Source: FEN-1297 sp046706945 (GTDB lineage Bacteria > Bacteroidota > Ignavibacteria > Ignavibacteriales > Ignavibacteriaceae). From it: a stretch of 25,789 bases of DNA. Position numbers and translations under genes: made by a program. This document shows positions 7,851 to 15,455 of this stretch, piece after piece. The stretch covers positions 1-25,789 of the forward strand of contig JBJKOY010000442.1 of NCBI GenBank assembly GCA_046706945.1, read 5' to 3'. The notes below the pieces were generated by a model that did not search any database, had not been told where the DNA came from, and worked only from the letters and a program-made list of their open reading frames with translations. The stretch's first letter is position 1. The number at the start of each line of letters is the position of its first letter.

Positions 7851-9294
7851 CTATGTTGTTCAGCGGCAGGATCATATAGAATTCGGTCCCGCACTCCGGG
7901 TCCGAATCGACGAAGATCTCCCCGTCGTGCCAATTTACAATTGCTTTAACAACCGAGAGCCCGAGCCCGACCCCGCCGGTTCCCCTGTTCCTGGAAGACT
8001 CCACCCTGTAAAAACGTTCGAAAATTCTGCCGGCGTCTTCCTGCGGTATCCCCGCGCCTTTATTTTTAATGCTGATTTTAAATTTATTGTCGGGAACGAA
8101 TTCCGCTTTTAACGCAACGGTATTATTTTCGTCCCCGTACTTTATAGCGTTGTCGATCAGGTTCGACAGTGCCTGCGTCATAAGTTCCTTGTCGATCGGG
8201 GCATGGATATCATCGACCGAATCGACGGAAATCCAGATGTTTTTTTCCTTACCCAGTATCTGTAAATTTTCGGCTGTGGCTTTTAAGAAGTCGTTTATGT
8301 CTACCGTAGTTTTTTGTATCTCAATCATCGAATGGTCCAGCTTGGAAATGAAGAATAGGTTGTCGATGATCTTATTGAGCCTTATGGTCTCTTCGTAATT
8401 GCTTTTCAGTACTTCAACGTATTCATTCGCGGATTTCGGCGATTTCAAAGCAAGTTCGGTTTCTCCCCTTAAAATAGTAAGAGGAGTTTTAAGTTCGTGC
8501 GCCGCCGAAATGGAGAACTGGTTCATATAATCAACTGAAGTTTTTATCCTGCTTATCATTTCGTTCATCTTTTTTACCAGGCGCCCGTATTCGTCGCTGT
8601 ACTTTTCGCTCCCTTTGATTTCAAGGAGGTTCTGCAAGTCTATCTCTTCGGTCCTTTTTATGATTGCATCAATTCTGGACAGTGCCTTGTACGAAATAAC
8701 GGTGCCTCCCGCCAGAGAAATAAGAAACAGTATCGGCGCAAGAATTATAAAAATATGCACCAGGCTGTTAAGCGTCTGCACGATGCTCTGCAGGGGGAAA
8801 GCTACTATAATGCTGTACCTGGGCGAATTAAGCAGCACGCATCTAATAGGTTTGGGAGAAAGGGTGGTATCGGTAAAAGTAAACAGGTTCATTTCAGCTT
8901 TCCTATTGGGGAAATACAAAGAATCCTGGTTGAGGTTTGCGGATTTAAAAATCGTCCTGTTTTTATAATAAATTAATATGAAGTTATTCCGCAAGTTGAA
9001 AGCCACTTCGTTATAAATTACGTCCCAGACCAGGTCTTCGGGGGCCGAGTATATAGAATCGGGTTCAAAGTGTTCGATGTCGGTATGTTTTTCGGATACA
9101 AGTCTCTGTATGGCTTTTGCCTGGCTTTTCAGACTCACGTCGAGGTTGTCCATCAAAGTATTGTAAAGATAAAAGTAAATTGAAATCCCGAGCAGGATTT
9201 CGAGGAAAATAAAAAGCCCGGAATACCAGAGCGTAGTCTTAAACCTTGTGGATTTTAAAAATAAATTCGGCCTATTAAACATGTTTATGGTCAT
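7843..9294 (-). CDS. Two-component sensor histidine kinase
   Basis: A 483-residue membrane kinase. A first transmembrane helix lies at about 22-44 and a second at about 176-200, enclosing a periplasmic sensor region of roughly 130 residues. A HAMP linker (about 200-255) leads to the HisKA motif SISAAHELKTPLTILRGE with phospho-acceptor H266. The catalytic ATPase domain shows the N-box LSNLIDNAIKYG (376-387), the G1 box NKGAGIP, the F-box FERFYRVE and the G2 box GGVGLGL. The architecture is that of CusS/CzcS-like kinases that partner OmpR-type regulators; the signal is unknown. It starts 19 nt after the response-regulator stop, so the two are co-transcribed. No clear SD precedes either ATG (9294, or 9282 giving MFNRPN). 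The end overlaps the convergent NYN gene by 8 bases. Confidence 0.93.
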   Translation of the reverse strand: MTINMFNRPNLFLKSTRFKTTLWYSGLFIFLEILLGISIYFYLYNTLMDNLDVSLKSQAKAIQRLVSEKHTDIEHFEPDSIYSAPEDLVWDVIYNEVAFNLRNNFILIYYKNRTIFKSANLNQDSLYFPNRKAEMNLFTFTDTTLSPKPIRCVLLNSPRYSIIVAFPLQSIVQTLNSLVHIFIILAPILFLISLAGGTVISYKALSRIDAIIKRTEEIDLQNLLEIKGSEKYSDEYGRLVKKMNEMISRIKTSVDYMNQFSISAAHELKTPLTILRGETELALKSPKSANEYVEVLKSNYEETIRLNKIIDNLFFISKLDHSMIEIQKTTVDINDFLKATAENLQILGKEKNIWISVDSVDDIHAPIDKELMTQALSNLIDNAIKYGDENNTVALKAEFVPDNKFKISIKNKGAGIPQEDAGRIFERFYRVESSRNRGTGGVGLGLSVVKAIVNWHDGEIFVDSDPECGTEFYMILPLNNIAT

Positions 9295-9313
9295 ATTCGG
9301 AATTCATCGATGT

Positions 9314-9988
9314 CTATGAATTATCTTTTATAATATAGCCTATGCCTCTTATAGTGTGGATCAGCGGAGTATCGAATTCGTTATCGACCTTCGAACGCAC
9401 CTTGTTTATGTATACGTCGATAATATTTGTCTCCGTATCGAAATGGTAATCGTAAACGTGTTCTATTAATTTTGTCCTGGATACTATTTTGTTCGCGTTC
9501 CTCATTAAATACTCCAGTATGGCGTACTCTTTAGGCGTAAGGATTATTTCCTTATTGCCCCTGTAAACCCTGTGCGACTGCAGATCCAACATTAATTCAC
9601 CCACTTTAAGGTTATTGGTTTTCGAATCACCGGACCTTCTTAACAAAGATCTTATTCTTGCGAGAAGCTCTTCGAAAGCAAAAGGCTTCGTTAGGTAATC
9701 GTCCGCCCCGGCATCAAGGCCTTCGACCTTGTCTTTAATGCTGTCTTTAACGGTCAACATTAATATCGGCGTCGATATGTCTCTTTTCCTGACGTCTTTC
9801 AAAAGAGTTATCCCGTCGATGTACGGAATCATGATATCCATTATTATTAAATCGTACTCTTCTGAGGTTATAAGTTTTAATCCCTCCCTTCCGTCTATTG
9901 CAACGTCAATCGAATAGCATTCTTCTTCCAGTCCTTTCTTAATGAAGGACGCAACTTTTTTTTCGTCTTCTATAATTAAAATTTTCAT
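9314..9988 (-). CDS. OmpR/PhoB-family response regulator
   Basis: A 224-residue regulator. The receiver domain (1-115) has the acidic pocket E7/D8, phospho-acceptor D51 in LIIMDIMIPYIDG, T79 and K101 in LTKPFAFEELLAR. The C-terminal winged helix (about 125-222) shows LTPKEYAILEYLMRNANKIVSRTKLIEHVYD and ends in NIIDVYINKVRSKVD...IHTIRGIGYII, as in CusR/CzcR-type activators. It is followed after 19 nt by its kinase. No SD precedes the ATG: the 17 nt upstream are U-rich and are the tail of an intrinsic terminator. The pair is therefore likely expressed by read-through from the lysine-rich gene or from an unrecognised promoter. Direct repeats upstream of that gene are its plausible target. Confidence 0.95.
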   Translation of the reverse strand: MKILIIEDEKKVASFIKKGLEEECYSIDVAIDGREGLKLITSEEYDLIIMDIMIPYIDGITLLKDVRKRDISTPILMLTVKDSIKDKVEGLDAGADDYLTKPFAFEELLARIRSLLRRSGDSKTNNLKVGELMLDLQSHRVYRGNKEIILTPKEYAILEYLMRNANKIVSRTKLIEHVYDYHFDTETNIIDVYINKVRSKVDNEFDTPLIHTIRGIGYIIKDNS

Positions 9989-10000
9989 ACGACGAAAATA

Positions 10001-10033
10001 AACAAAAAAGGAGAGTTAAGAAACTCTCCTTTT
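10001..10033 (-). terminator. Intrinsic terminator after the lysine-rich protein gene
   Basis: AAAAGGAGAGTT (10006-10017) pairs perfectly with AACTCTCCTTTT (10022-10033) around a 4-nt loop. On the minus strand the stem is followed by a T-rich stretch (TTTTTTGTTT). It sits 26 nt after the lysine-rich gene and only 17 nt before the response-regulator ATG, so it could act as an attenuator that sets the ratio of structural protein to regulators. The stem and tract are seen; partial read-through is inference. Confidence 0.8.
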
Positions 10034-10059
10034 CACAATAAATATGGTGCAAAGAACAA

Positions 10060-10377
10060 TTATTTCTGTTCGGAAGTACCTTCTTTTTCGGTCTTCGGAG
10101 CTACTTTCTTTTCGGATTTTTTAGAAGCCATTTTGCTGGATTTTTTTACTGATTTATGTGCCGACGTCTTAGCTTCTTTTTTGGAGCTCTTCTTTACGGT
10201 TTTATGAGCTACTGTTTTCGAACTCTTTTCGGTCTTGGATTTCATTACATGTTCTTTTTTCTCGACCTTTTTATGTTTGGGCTTTGCGCTCAAAGAATCC
10301 TGAGAAAAAGCCGTTCCCAAACCGAAGGTGAAAACAAATGCCAAAACCATCAGCAGCGATAATATACGAGATTTCAT
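10060..10377 (-). CDS. Small secreted lysine-rich repeat protein
   Basis: A 105-residue protein. The ATG at 10377 is chosen because AGAGGT lies 7 nt upstream; the ATG at 10392, adding five residues, overlaps that SD itself. Residues 1-25 form a signal peptide (FTFGLGTAFS|Q). The mature part is almost entirely Lys, Ser, Thr, Ala, Glu and His, strongly basic, with no Cys or aromatic residues. Two copies of a (V/S)AHK(T/S)VKKSSK unit start at residues 56 and 72, a 16-residue period. No known family is recognised. It recalls E. coli Asr, a short periplasmic Lys/His/Ala-rich protein controlled by two-component systems, but this is an analogy in composition and context, not homology. It precedes an OmpR-type regulator and kinase on the same strand, separated from them by a terminator. 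Confidence 0.85.
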   Translation of the reverse strand: MKSRILSLLMVLAFVFTFGLGTAFSQDSLSAKPKHKKVEKKEHVMKSKTEKSSKTVAHKTVKKSSKKEAKTSAHKSVKKSSKMASKKSEKKVAPKTEKEGTSEQK

Positions 10378-10425
10378 TAAGTTACCTCTCATCCTTTTTT
10401 TATAAAATAATTATTAATAATCATC

Positions 10426-10454
10426 GTAAATTCATTGAGAATTTACCCGGGTAA
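10426..10454. promoter_or_regulatory. Overlapping dyads in the leader of the lysine-rich gene
   Basis: GTAAATTC (10426-10433) and GAATTTAC (10439-10446) form an 8-bp inverted repeat with a 5-nt loop. Partly overlapping it is the perfect 12-bp palindrome TTACCCGGGTAA (10443-10454). They lie about 50-75 nt upstream of the ATG at 10377. They could be a protein-binding site or an mRNA leader structure; the two pairings are mutually exclusive because they share bases 10443-10446. Confidence 0.4.
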
Positions 10455-10468
10455 CTTAATAAGGTTTG

Positions 10469-10490
10469 ATTAATACAATCTTAATACAAG
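10469..10490. promoter_or_regulatory. Two 11-bp direct repeats, candidate response-regulator operator
   Basis: TTAATACAA occurs at 10470-10478 and again at 10481-10489, start-to-start distance exactly 11 bp. Tandem 11-bp spacing puts both half-sites on the same DNA face and is the usual geometry of PhoB/OmpR-family boxes. The repeats lie about 95-110 bp upstream of the lysine-rich gene, whose downstream neighbours encode an OmpR-type regulator and kinase. AAGATTAA (10488-10495) and TTAATCTT (10502-10509) add an overlapping inverted repeat. The repeat is seen; the regulator assignment is inference. Confidence 0.45.
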
Positions 10491-10515
10491 ATTAAAAAAT
10501 ATTAATCTTTGTTCC

Positions 10516-11256
10516 TTAAAAATTCGTCTGAAAATTAAATTTAAGCTGGGAGGGAAGTGTTTCCGAATTCTGGATCCCCACAGATACGTTCCAACCGAGC
10601 TCTGATTGAAGGTTTTTGTTATACTCCGAAACAAGTCTTACCGCGTTAATTACGCTGATAATCCTGTTCAGAATTAATGCACCTACCACAAATCTGAGGT
10701 TGTTGTGAGCCAGCTCGCTTGAACTCCATAGGTTCCTGTAGTTCTTCCTTTCGGTATTGGTAGGCCAGTTCCAATAATAGGAAGGGGAATTGTACATCTT
10801 GTCGAAACTGCCCTGCAGGGCCATGGCATTATTGTACTGATCGAGGCTTAAATATCCGCCGACGTTGGCATAAAAGTCGGCGTCCTTGTTCTTGTTGTTA
10901 ACGCCGCCCGCGGATGCCGCGTATGATATATAATCGCTTTTAAGCCAGTTGCCGTAAGCATTCATCCCTATATAAATCCCCCAAAGAGAGGCATCGGCAA
11001 TTGTAAAGTATTTCCCGCTTGAGTAGTTGTCCGCGTATAATTCTCCCATACCCGGCAGAAGAAGAGAGAGCAAAACCGCAACGCCGGTATTTTTTTTGGC
11101 GCTGTTGTAGCTCATAGAAAAGTTTTCCTGCCCGAATAATTTGGAATCCGGCAGCTTTTGAACGGAATTTTGAAGTTTTAATAAATTATAATTTTGATCG
11201 GACTGGGCAAAAGAAATGCCTGAGAGAAGAAGAATAATTGCGAGGATTTTTTTCAT
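10516..11256 (-). CDS. DUF5683-like exported membrane protein
   Basis: About 246 residues from the ATG at 11256, which gives a clean signal peptide (MKKILAIILLLSGISFA|Q). An upstream in-frame ATG at 11286 adds ten residues, overlaps the mtaB stop (ATGTTAA) and gives a less typical N-terminus; neither has an SD. After about 50 residues comes VAVLLSLLLPGMGELYADNYSSGKYF, the hydrophobic SxxxPGxGxxY signature of DUF5683/TM2-like proteins, then an aromatic, Asn-rich middle and a second hydrophobic segment (FVVGALILNRIISVINAV). The C-terminus alternates like an outer-membrane strand and ends in Phe. The function is unknown; an envelope location is likely. It follows mtaB closely and precedes the lysine-rich gene on the same strand. 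Confidence 0.8.
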   Translation of the reverse strand: MKKILAIILLLSGISFAQSDQNYNLLKLQNSVQKLPDSKLFGQENFSMSYNSAKKNTGVAVLLSLLLPGMGELYADNYSSGKYFTIADASLWGIYIGMNAYGNWLKSDYISYAASAGGVNNKNKDADFYANVGGYLSLDQYNNAMALQGSFDKMYNSPSYYWNWPTNTERKNYRNLWSSSELAHNNLRFVVGALILNRIISVINAVRLVSEYNKNLQSELGWNVSVGIQNSETLPSQLKFNFQTNF

Positions 11257-11279
11257 ATTTTTTATCTGTAAGTTTAGAA

Positions 11280-12608
11280 TTAACATGCAATTAAGTCAAT
11301 TGATTTTTTTGCCCCCACTATTTCTCCGCCGCATATCCCGGCCCCGGCGGATTTTATTTTTACATCCGCAAAATTATTTACCAGCCCCGGGCGGAAAGGG
11401 TGCGCAACCCTGACGTAGTTTGAAGAGAACCCTTTAAGTATGCCGTTATTATTCCCGGCTTCAAACAGCACTTCCAGTTCTTTTCCTTTCATCCCCGCGT
11501 AAAAAGTATTTTTCTTCTTATTGCTTAATAGTCTTAAAACGCCGTTTCTCTCTCTTCTTTCGTTGATGTCTACCTTTCCCGGAAGGTTCTCGGCCTTGGT
11601 ATCGGGTCTCTCCGAATAAGTAAAGACGTGCAGGTACGATGCCGGAAGATCCGTAAGAAAATTTGTTGTTTCATTAAATTCGCCGGCGGTTTCGCCCGGG
11701 AATCCTACAATAACGTCAACTCCTATTCCCAGGTCGGGGATTAAGGATTTGGCCTTGTTTAAGAGCCTATAATAATCTTCTTTTTTATATCTTCTCTGCA
11801 TCGATCTTAATATTTTCTCGCTGCCGCTTTGAAGGGGAATATGAAAGTGCCTGCACAGTTTATCGCTGTCGGCGGTAAGCTTTAAGACCTCGTCTGACAG
11901 AAGGTTCGGTTCGATCGAACTGATCCTGATTCTGAATTTACCGGGCACATTGATCAATCTTTTTAATACCGAGTAAAGGTTTGAATTTACGGATTTACCG
12001 TAATCGCCGACGTTGACCCCTGTGAGTATTATTTCTTTGTAACCGCTGTCGATTAAAGACTTGAATTCATCTAATAATTTATCGGGCGGCATACTTCTGC
12101 TTCCGCCGCGCGCGAGCGGGATTGTACAGAATGAGCATTTGTAATCGCATCCGTCCTGGATTTTAAAATAAGCTCTCGTCCGGCTGTCGGCATCGGTGGA
12201 ATGAGCGGCGCCGAATTCGTTTAATTCATCGTAAGGCGATACAAATACGCAGCCCGGTCCCTTCTTATTAAAATCGCCGGCGTAGGAAATGAGATCGAAC
12301 TTTTCCTTGCTTCCGAGAACAAGGTCCACTCCTTCGATGCCGGACAGTTCTTCGGGTCTGAGCTGGGCATAACAACCCGTTACTACTACAAAAGCTTCCG
12401 GGTTCTGTCTTAAAAATCTCCTGACAATCTGCCTGCATTCCTTTTCTGCATTTTCGGTTACGGTACATGTATTCAAAACATATATATCCGCATTGTTCTT
12501 AAAATCCACGATCTCAAATCCGTTTTTTAAGAATTGATTGCCGATAGCGGAAGTTTCCGAAAAATTTAATTTGCATCCCAGGGTATGCAGAGCAACTTTT
12601 TTAGGCAT
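11280..12608 (-). CDS. mtaB: tRNA t6A37 methylthiotransferase MtaB
   Basis: A 442-residue radical-SAM enzyme that adds a methylthio group to N6-threonylcarbamoyladenosine at position 37 of tRNAs decoding ANN codons. The N-terminal UPF0004 domain has the three cluster cysteines C12 (TLGCKLNFSE), C48 (LNTCTVT) and C79 (VTGCYAQ). The radical-SAM domain has CDYKCSFC with C154, C158 and C161, binding the SAM-activating cluster. HFHIPLQSGSEKILRSMQRRY and GVDVIVGFPGET are characteristic of the family, and the C-terminus is a TRAM-like RNA-binding region. The GCKLN start and GGSRSMP sequence favour MtaB over MiaB or RimO. It begins after a strong terminator that separates it from rpsA, so it needs its own promoter. 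Confidence 0.95.
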   Translation of the reverse strand: MPKKVALHTLGCKLNFSETSAIGNQFLKNGFEIVDFKNNADIYVLNTCTVTENAEKECRQIVRRFLRQNPEAFVVVTGCYAQLRPEELSGIEGVDLVLGSKEKFDLISYAGDFNKKGPGCVFVSPYDELNEFGAAHSTDADSRTRAYFKIQDGCDYKCSFCTIPLARGGSRSMPPDKLLDEFKSLIDSGYKEIILTGVNVGDYGKSVNSNLYSVLKRLINVPGKFRIRISSIEPNLLSDEVLKLTADSDKLCRHFHIPLQSGSEKILRSMQRRYKKEDYYRLLNKAKSLIPDLGIGVDVIVGFPGETAGEFNETTNFLTDLPASYLHVFTYSERPDTKAENLPGKVDINERRERNGVLRLLSNKKKNTFYAGMKGKELEVLFEAGNNNGILKGFSSNYVRVAHPFRPGLVNNFADVKIKSAGAGICGGEIVGAKKSIDLIAC

Positions 12609-12621
12609 GTAATCTCAATTT

Positions 12622-12655
12622 AAAAAATGAAGAGCGGGAGAATTCTCCCGCCCTT
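12622..12655 (-). terminator. Intrinsic terminator of rpsA
   Basis: GCGGGAGAATTCTCCCGC (12634-12651) is a perfect palindrome. Flanking AAGG/TCTT on the minus strand extends the stem to 12630-12655 with one G-U pair. A run of six T residues follows 2 nt later (12627-12622). It sits 20 nt after the rpsA stop and before mtaB. Confidence 0.75.
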
Positions 12656-12674
12656 ATAAATCGTGTCCGATATA

Positions 12675-14510
12675 TTATTTCTCTTTCTTCTCGGATCCGG
12701 CGGAAACACTGCTGCCGGAGTCGTCGTTCACCTCGAAAATCGGAAAATCCGAAGTGTCGCCCGCGCCAGTTTCGGCGCTTAAAATTTCCTGGACCGAAAC
12801 TCTGTCAAGTTTGTGCTTGTCGAGATACGAACGTATTTCTTCTTCGCCTTTTTCTTTAAGGGCCGCTATTGCGCTGAGAACGATCTTTTTGTTTTCCTTG
12901 TCGAATTCAATTACTTTCAGCGGGATAACGTCGTCCACCGGGAAATGGTTTGCGATGTTCTTAATCTTGGAAGGAGCCAATTGCGTCGAAGGAACAAACC
13001 CGTCGACTTTTTCCGGCAATTCAGCAATTATTCCTTTCTCAATTATCCTTACTACTTTTCCTTCGGTGATTATTCCTATAGCGTACAATTTTTCAAACTG
13101 GTTCCAGGGATTTTCTTCGACTTGTTTGTGGCCGAGCGAAATTTTTCTTTGCTCCACATCCACGCCGAGCACTATTACATCCAGCTTTTCTCCTTTTTTC
13201 ACCACTTCGCCGGGATGACGTATTTTCTTGGTCCATGAAAGGTCCGAAATATGAACCAAACCGTCAACTCCGGGTTCGAGTTCTACAAACACGCCGAAAT
13301 TGGTAAGGTTTCTGGCAATGCCCGTGTGCTTGGAGCCGACGGGATATTTTTGCATCAGTGATTCCCAAGGATCGGGTTCGAGCTGCTTAATCCCGAGAGA
13401 GATTTTCTTTTCTTCCTTATCAAGACTTAATATTACGGCCTCGATAATTTGTCCCATTGCCACAACCTGCGACGGATGCTTGATGTGCTGCGTCCAGCTC
13501 ATTTCCGAGTTGTGAATTAATCCTTCGATGCCTTTTTCTATCTCTATGAAGGCGCCGTAGTCGGTAAGAGAAACAACCCTGCCGGATACCTTGTCGCCGA
13601 TCTTGTACTTGTTGTCGATATCTTCCCACGGATGGGGGAGAAGCTTTTTCAAGCTTAACGATATTCTCTTCTTTTCCTCGTCGAAATCCGTAACGACCAC
13701 TTTAATCGTCTGGTCTAGTTTAACTACTTCGTTGGGATGATTTATCCTGCCCCAGCTGAGATCGGTAATGTGAATGAGCCCGTCTACTCCGCCGAGATCT
13801 ACGAATACGCCGAAGTCCGTGATTGCCTTAACGGTTCCTTCCAGTATCTGTCCCTTTTCAAGGCTGTTGAGTATCGCGTCTCTCTGATCTGCAATTTCTT
13901 CTTCTACGAGGACTTTATGTGAAACAACGACATTCTCTGTAGGTATGTTTACTTTTACCACTTTGAAATCCATAGTTTGTCCGACGAACGCGTCAAAGTC
14001 CCTTATAGGACGGATGTCGATTTGAGATCCGGGAAGGAATGCTTCCATTCCCATAAGATCAACTACCATTCCGCCTTTAATTCTCTTCAGGATCTTGCCC
14101 TGAATAATTTCGCCGGTTTCATGAGCCTTAACAACTTTTTCCCATATCCGGAGGAAGTCCGCTCTTTGTTTGCTAAGGACCAGATTTCCTTCCTGATCCT
14201 CAACGCTTTCCAGTACAACTTCTACTTCCTTACCAACCGTAATCTCTTCGGATTCGTGGAATTCGCTTTTCGGTATCGATCCCTCCGATTTAAAACCTAC
14301 ATCCAGTATGACGTTGTCTCCCTGGATGCGTACTATTCTGCCTTTGACCAGTTCGCCTTCTTTTACGTCTTTGAAAGATTCTGTGTAAAGCTTGGCCAGA
14401 GTCAGGAATTCTTCCTGCGTGTATTCTTCATCATTAAATAATTTCTTAGCCTTTTCGTAATCATCGACAGTCGCTAAATTTTTTTTCGTATCTTTTGTCT
14501 CCTGGGACAT
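12675..14510 (-). CDS. rpsA: 30S ribosomal protein S1
   Basis: A 611-residue protein from the ATG at 14510, preceded by AGGAGG at a 4-nt spacing; the in-frame ATG at 14543 is upstream of that SD and is rejected. Six S1 (OB-fold) repeats are visible at about 52-116, 134-200, 219-288, 304-374, 391-462 and 478-548. Repeats 3-5 are the most canonical, with TDFGVFVDLGGVDGLIHITDLSW and close copies. S1 binds mRNA and helps load it on the 30S subunit. The acidic N-terminal region of about 50 residues is typical of the Bacteroidota/Chlorobiota branch, and a Ser/Glu-rich tail follows the last domain. It lies downstream of cmk, the same order as in many bacteria, with a 127-nt gap that may hold its promoter; no clear consensus box was found there. 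Confidence 0.96.
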   Translation of the reverse strand: MSQETKDTKKNLATVDDYEKAKKLFNDEEYTQEEFLTLAKLYTESFKDVKEGELVKGRIVRIQGDNVILDVGFKSEGSIPKSEFHESEEITVGKEVEVVLESVEDQEGNLVLSKQRADFLRIWEKVVKAHETGEIIQGKILKRIKGGMVVDLMGMEAFLPGSQIDIRPIRDFDAFVGQTMDFKVVKVNIPTENVVVSHKVLVEEEIADQRDAILNSLEKGQILEGTVKAITDFGVFVDLGGVDGLIHITDLSWGRINHPNEVVKLDQTIKVVVTDFDEEKKRISLSLKKLLPHPWEDIDNKYKIGDKVSGRVVSLTDYGAFIEIEKGIEGLIHNSEMSWTQHIKHPSQVVAMGQIIEAVILSLDKEEKKISLGIKQLEPDPWESLMQKYPVGSKHTGIARNLTNFGVFVELEPGVDGLVHISDLSWTKKIRHPGEVVKKGEKLDVIVLGVDVEQRKISLGHKQVEENPWNQFEKLYAIGIITEGKVVRIIEKGIIAELPEKVDGFVPSTQLAPSKIKNIANHFPVDDVIPLKVIEFDKENKKIVLSAIAALKEKGEEEIRSYLDKHKLDRVSVQEILSAETGAGDTSDFPIFEVNDDSGSSVSAGSEKKEK

Positions 14511-14637
14511 TAAGCCTCCTAAAAAATAATTTTTTATCCGCATTTTTTGCTCATACCGCCGGAAAAGCTCAAACGCAGAAAGTTTTATGGTACATAATTA
14601 ATTATTGACGGTTAAACACTCATTAATTTATTCAATA

Positions 14638-15336
14638 TCACAATGAAATTTCAATTCCTTTTTTATTGGCCACGGATTTAATGATTTTTAGGATCTCATC
14701 TACCTGTTCGTCTATAGTAACCGAAGAGGTATCCACTTCGTATGCGTCGGCTGCTTTCGTTAACGGACTGACAGGTCTGGTGGAATCTATTTTATCTCTT
14801 TCCTTCAGGTTCTCTTTTACGTCGTCAACGCTGACGTCGATTCCTTTTTCGTTGAATTCTTTGGCGCGTCTTAAAGCTCTTTCATCAATAGCCGCGGTAA
14901 GAAATATCTTTACGTCGGCGTTGGGAAAAACCACGGTGCCGATATCCCTTCCTTCCATAACCACGCCGCCCTGCTTGTTTCCCATCTCCTGCTGTTTTTT
15001 CACCAGTGCGGCTCTTACTTCCCGTATCTTGCTTACGTCGCTTACGTGTTTATTAACCAGCGGGGTCCGTATTTCTTCGGAAACGTCGTTCCCGTCTATA
15101 AATACCGCCGTCGAGCCGTTCTTAAAAAACAGATCGATATCGATGGTCCGGGAGATTTCCGTTATCGCTTCAAAATCGTTTAGAACATTCCGGCGGATTG
15201 CTTCAAGAGTTACCGCCCTGTACATTGCACCTGTATCGATATATAAATAGCCTAATCTCTGCGCGACAAGTTTGGCCGACGTACTTTTTCCGGAACCCGC
15301 CGGGCCGTCGATTGCGACTATTAATTTTTTTATCAT
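14638..15336 (-). CDS. cmk: Cytidylate kinase
   Basis: A 232-residue nucleoside monophosphate kinase that phosphorylates CMP and dCMP using ATP. It opens with the P-loop IDGPAGSGKSTSAK (GPAGSGKS at 11-18) and the CMP-binding LGYLYIDTGAMYRAVT. The GGVVMEGRDIGTVVFPNADVKIFLTA motif and the LID-region sequence RDKIDSTRPVSPLTKAADA are diagnostic of Cmk. The length is normal. No SD precedes the ATG at 15336. It lies 119 nt after dnaX and 127 nt before rpsA. Confidence 0.97.
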   Translation of the reverse strand: MIKKLIVAIDGPAGSGKSTSAKLVAQRLGYLYIDTGAMYRAVTLEAIRRNVLNDFEAITEISRTIDIDLFFKNGSTAVFIDGNDVSEEIRTPLVNKHVSDVSKIREVRAALVKKQQEMGNKQGGVVMEGRDIGTVVFPNADVKIFLTAAIDERALRRAKEFNEKGIDVSVDDVKENLKERDKIDSTRPVSPLTKAADAYEVDTSSVTIDEQVDEILKIIKSVANKKGIEISL

Positions 15337-15455
15337 AGTCTACAAAACTAATTATTATTTCCCAAATATTCAAAATTAAAATATAAGTGAAAGGGATTAA
15401 CCTGACGCGGCTATATATGGAAGAAACAGATTGCTAATCTTGCCTTGTACACCGG

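Noticed and set aside
10130..10230. Repeated AAA/TTT-rich stretches in the lysine-rich gene as tandem DNA repeats or CRISPR
   Set aside because: The repetition follows from Lys codons and a 16-residue protein period; there are no uniform repeat-spacer units.
14666..15250. A 194-codon plus-strand frame opposite cmk
   Set aside because: Ser/Thr/Leu-rich antisense reading of a confident cytidylate kinase gene.
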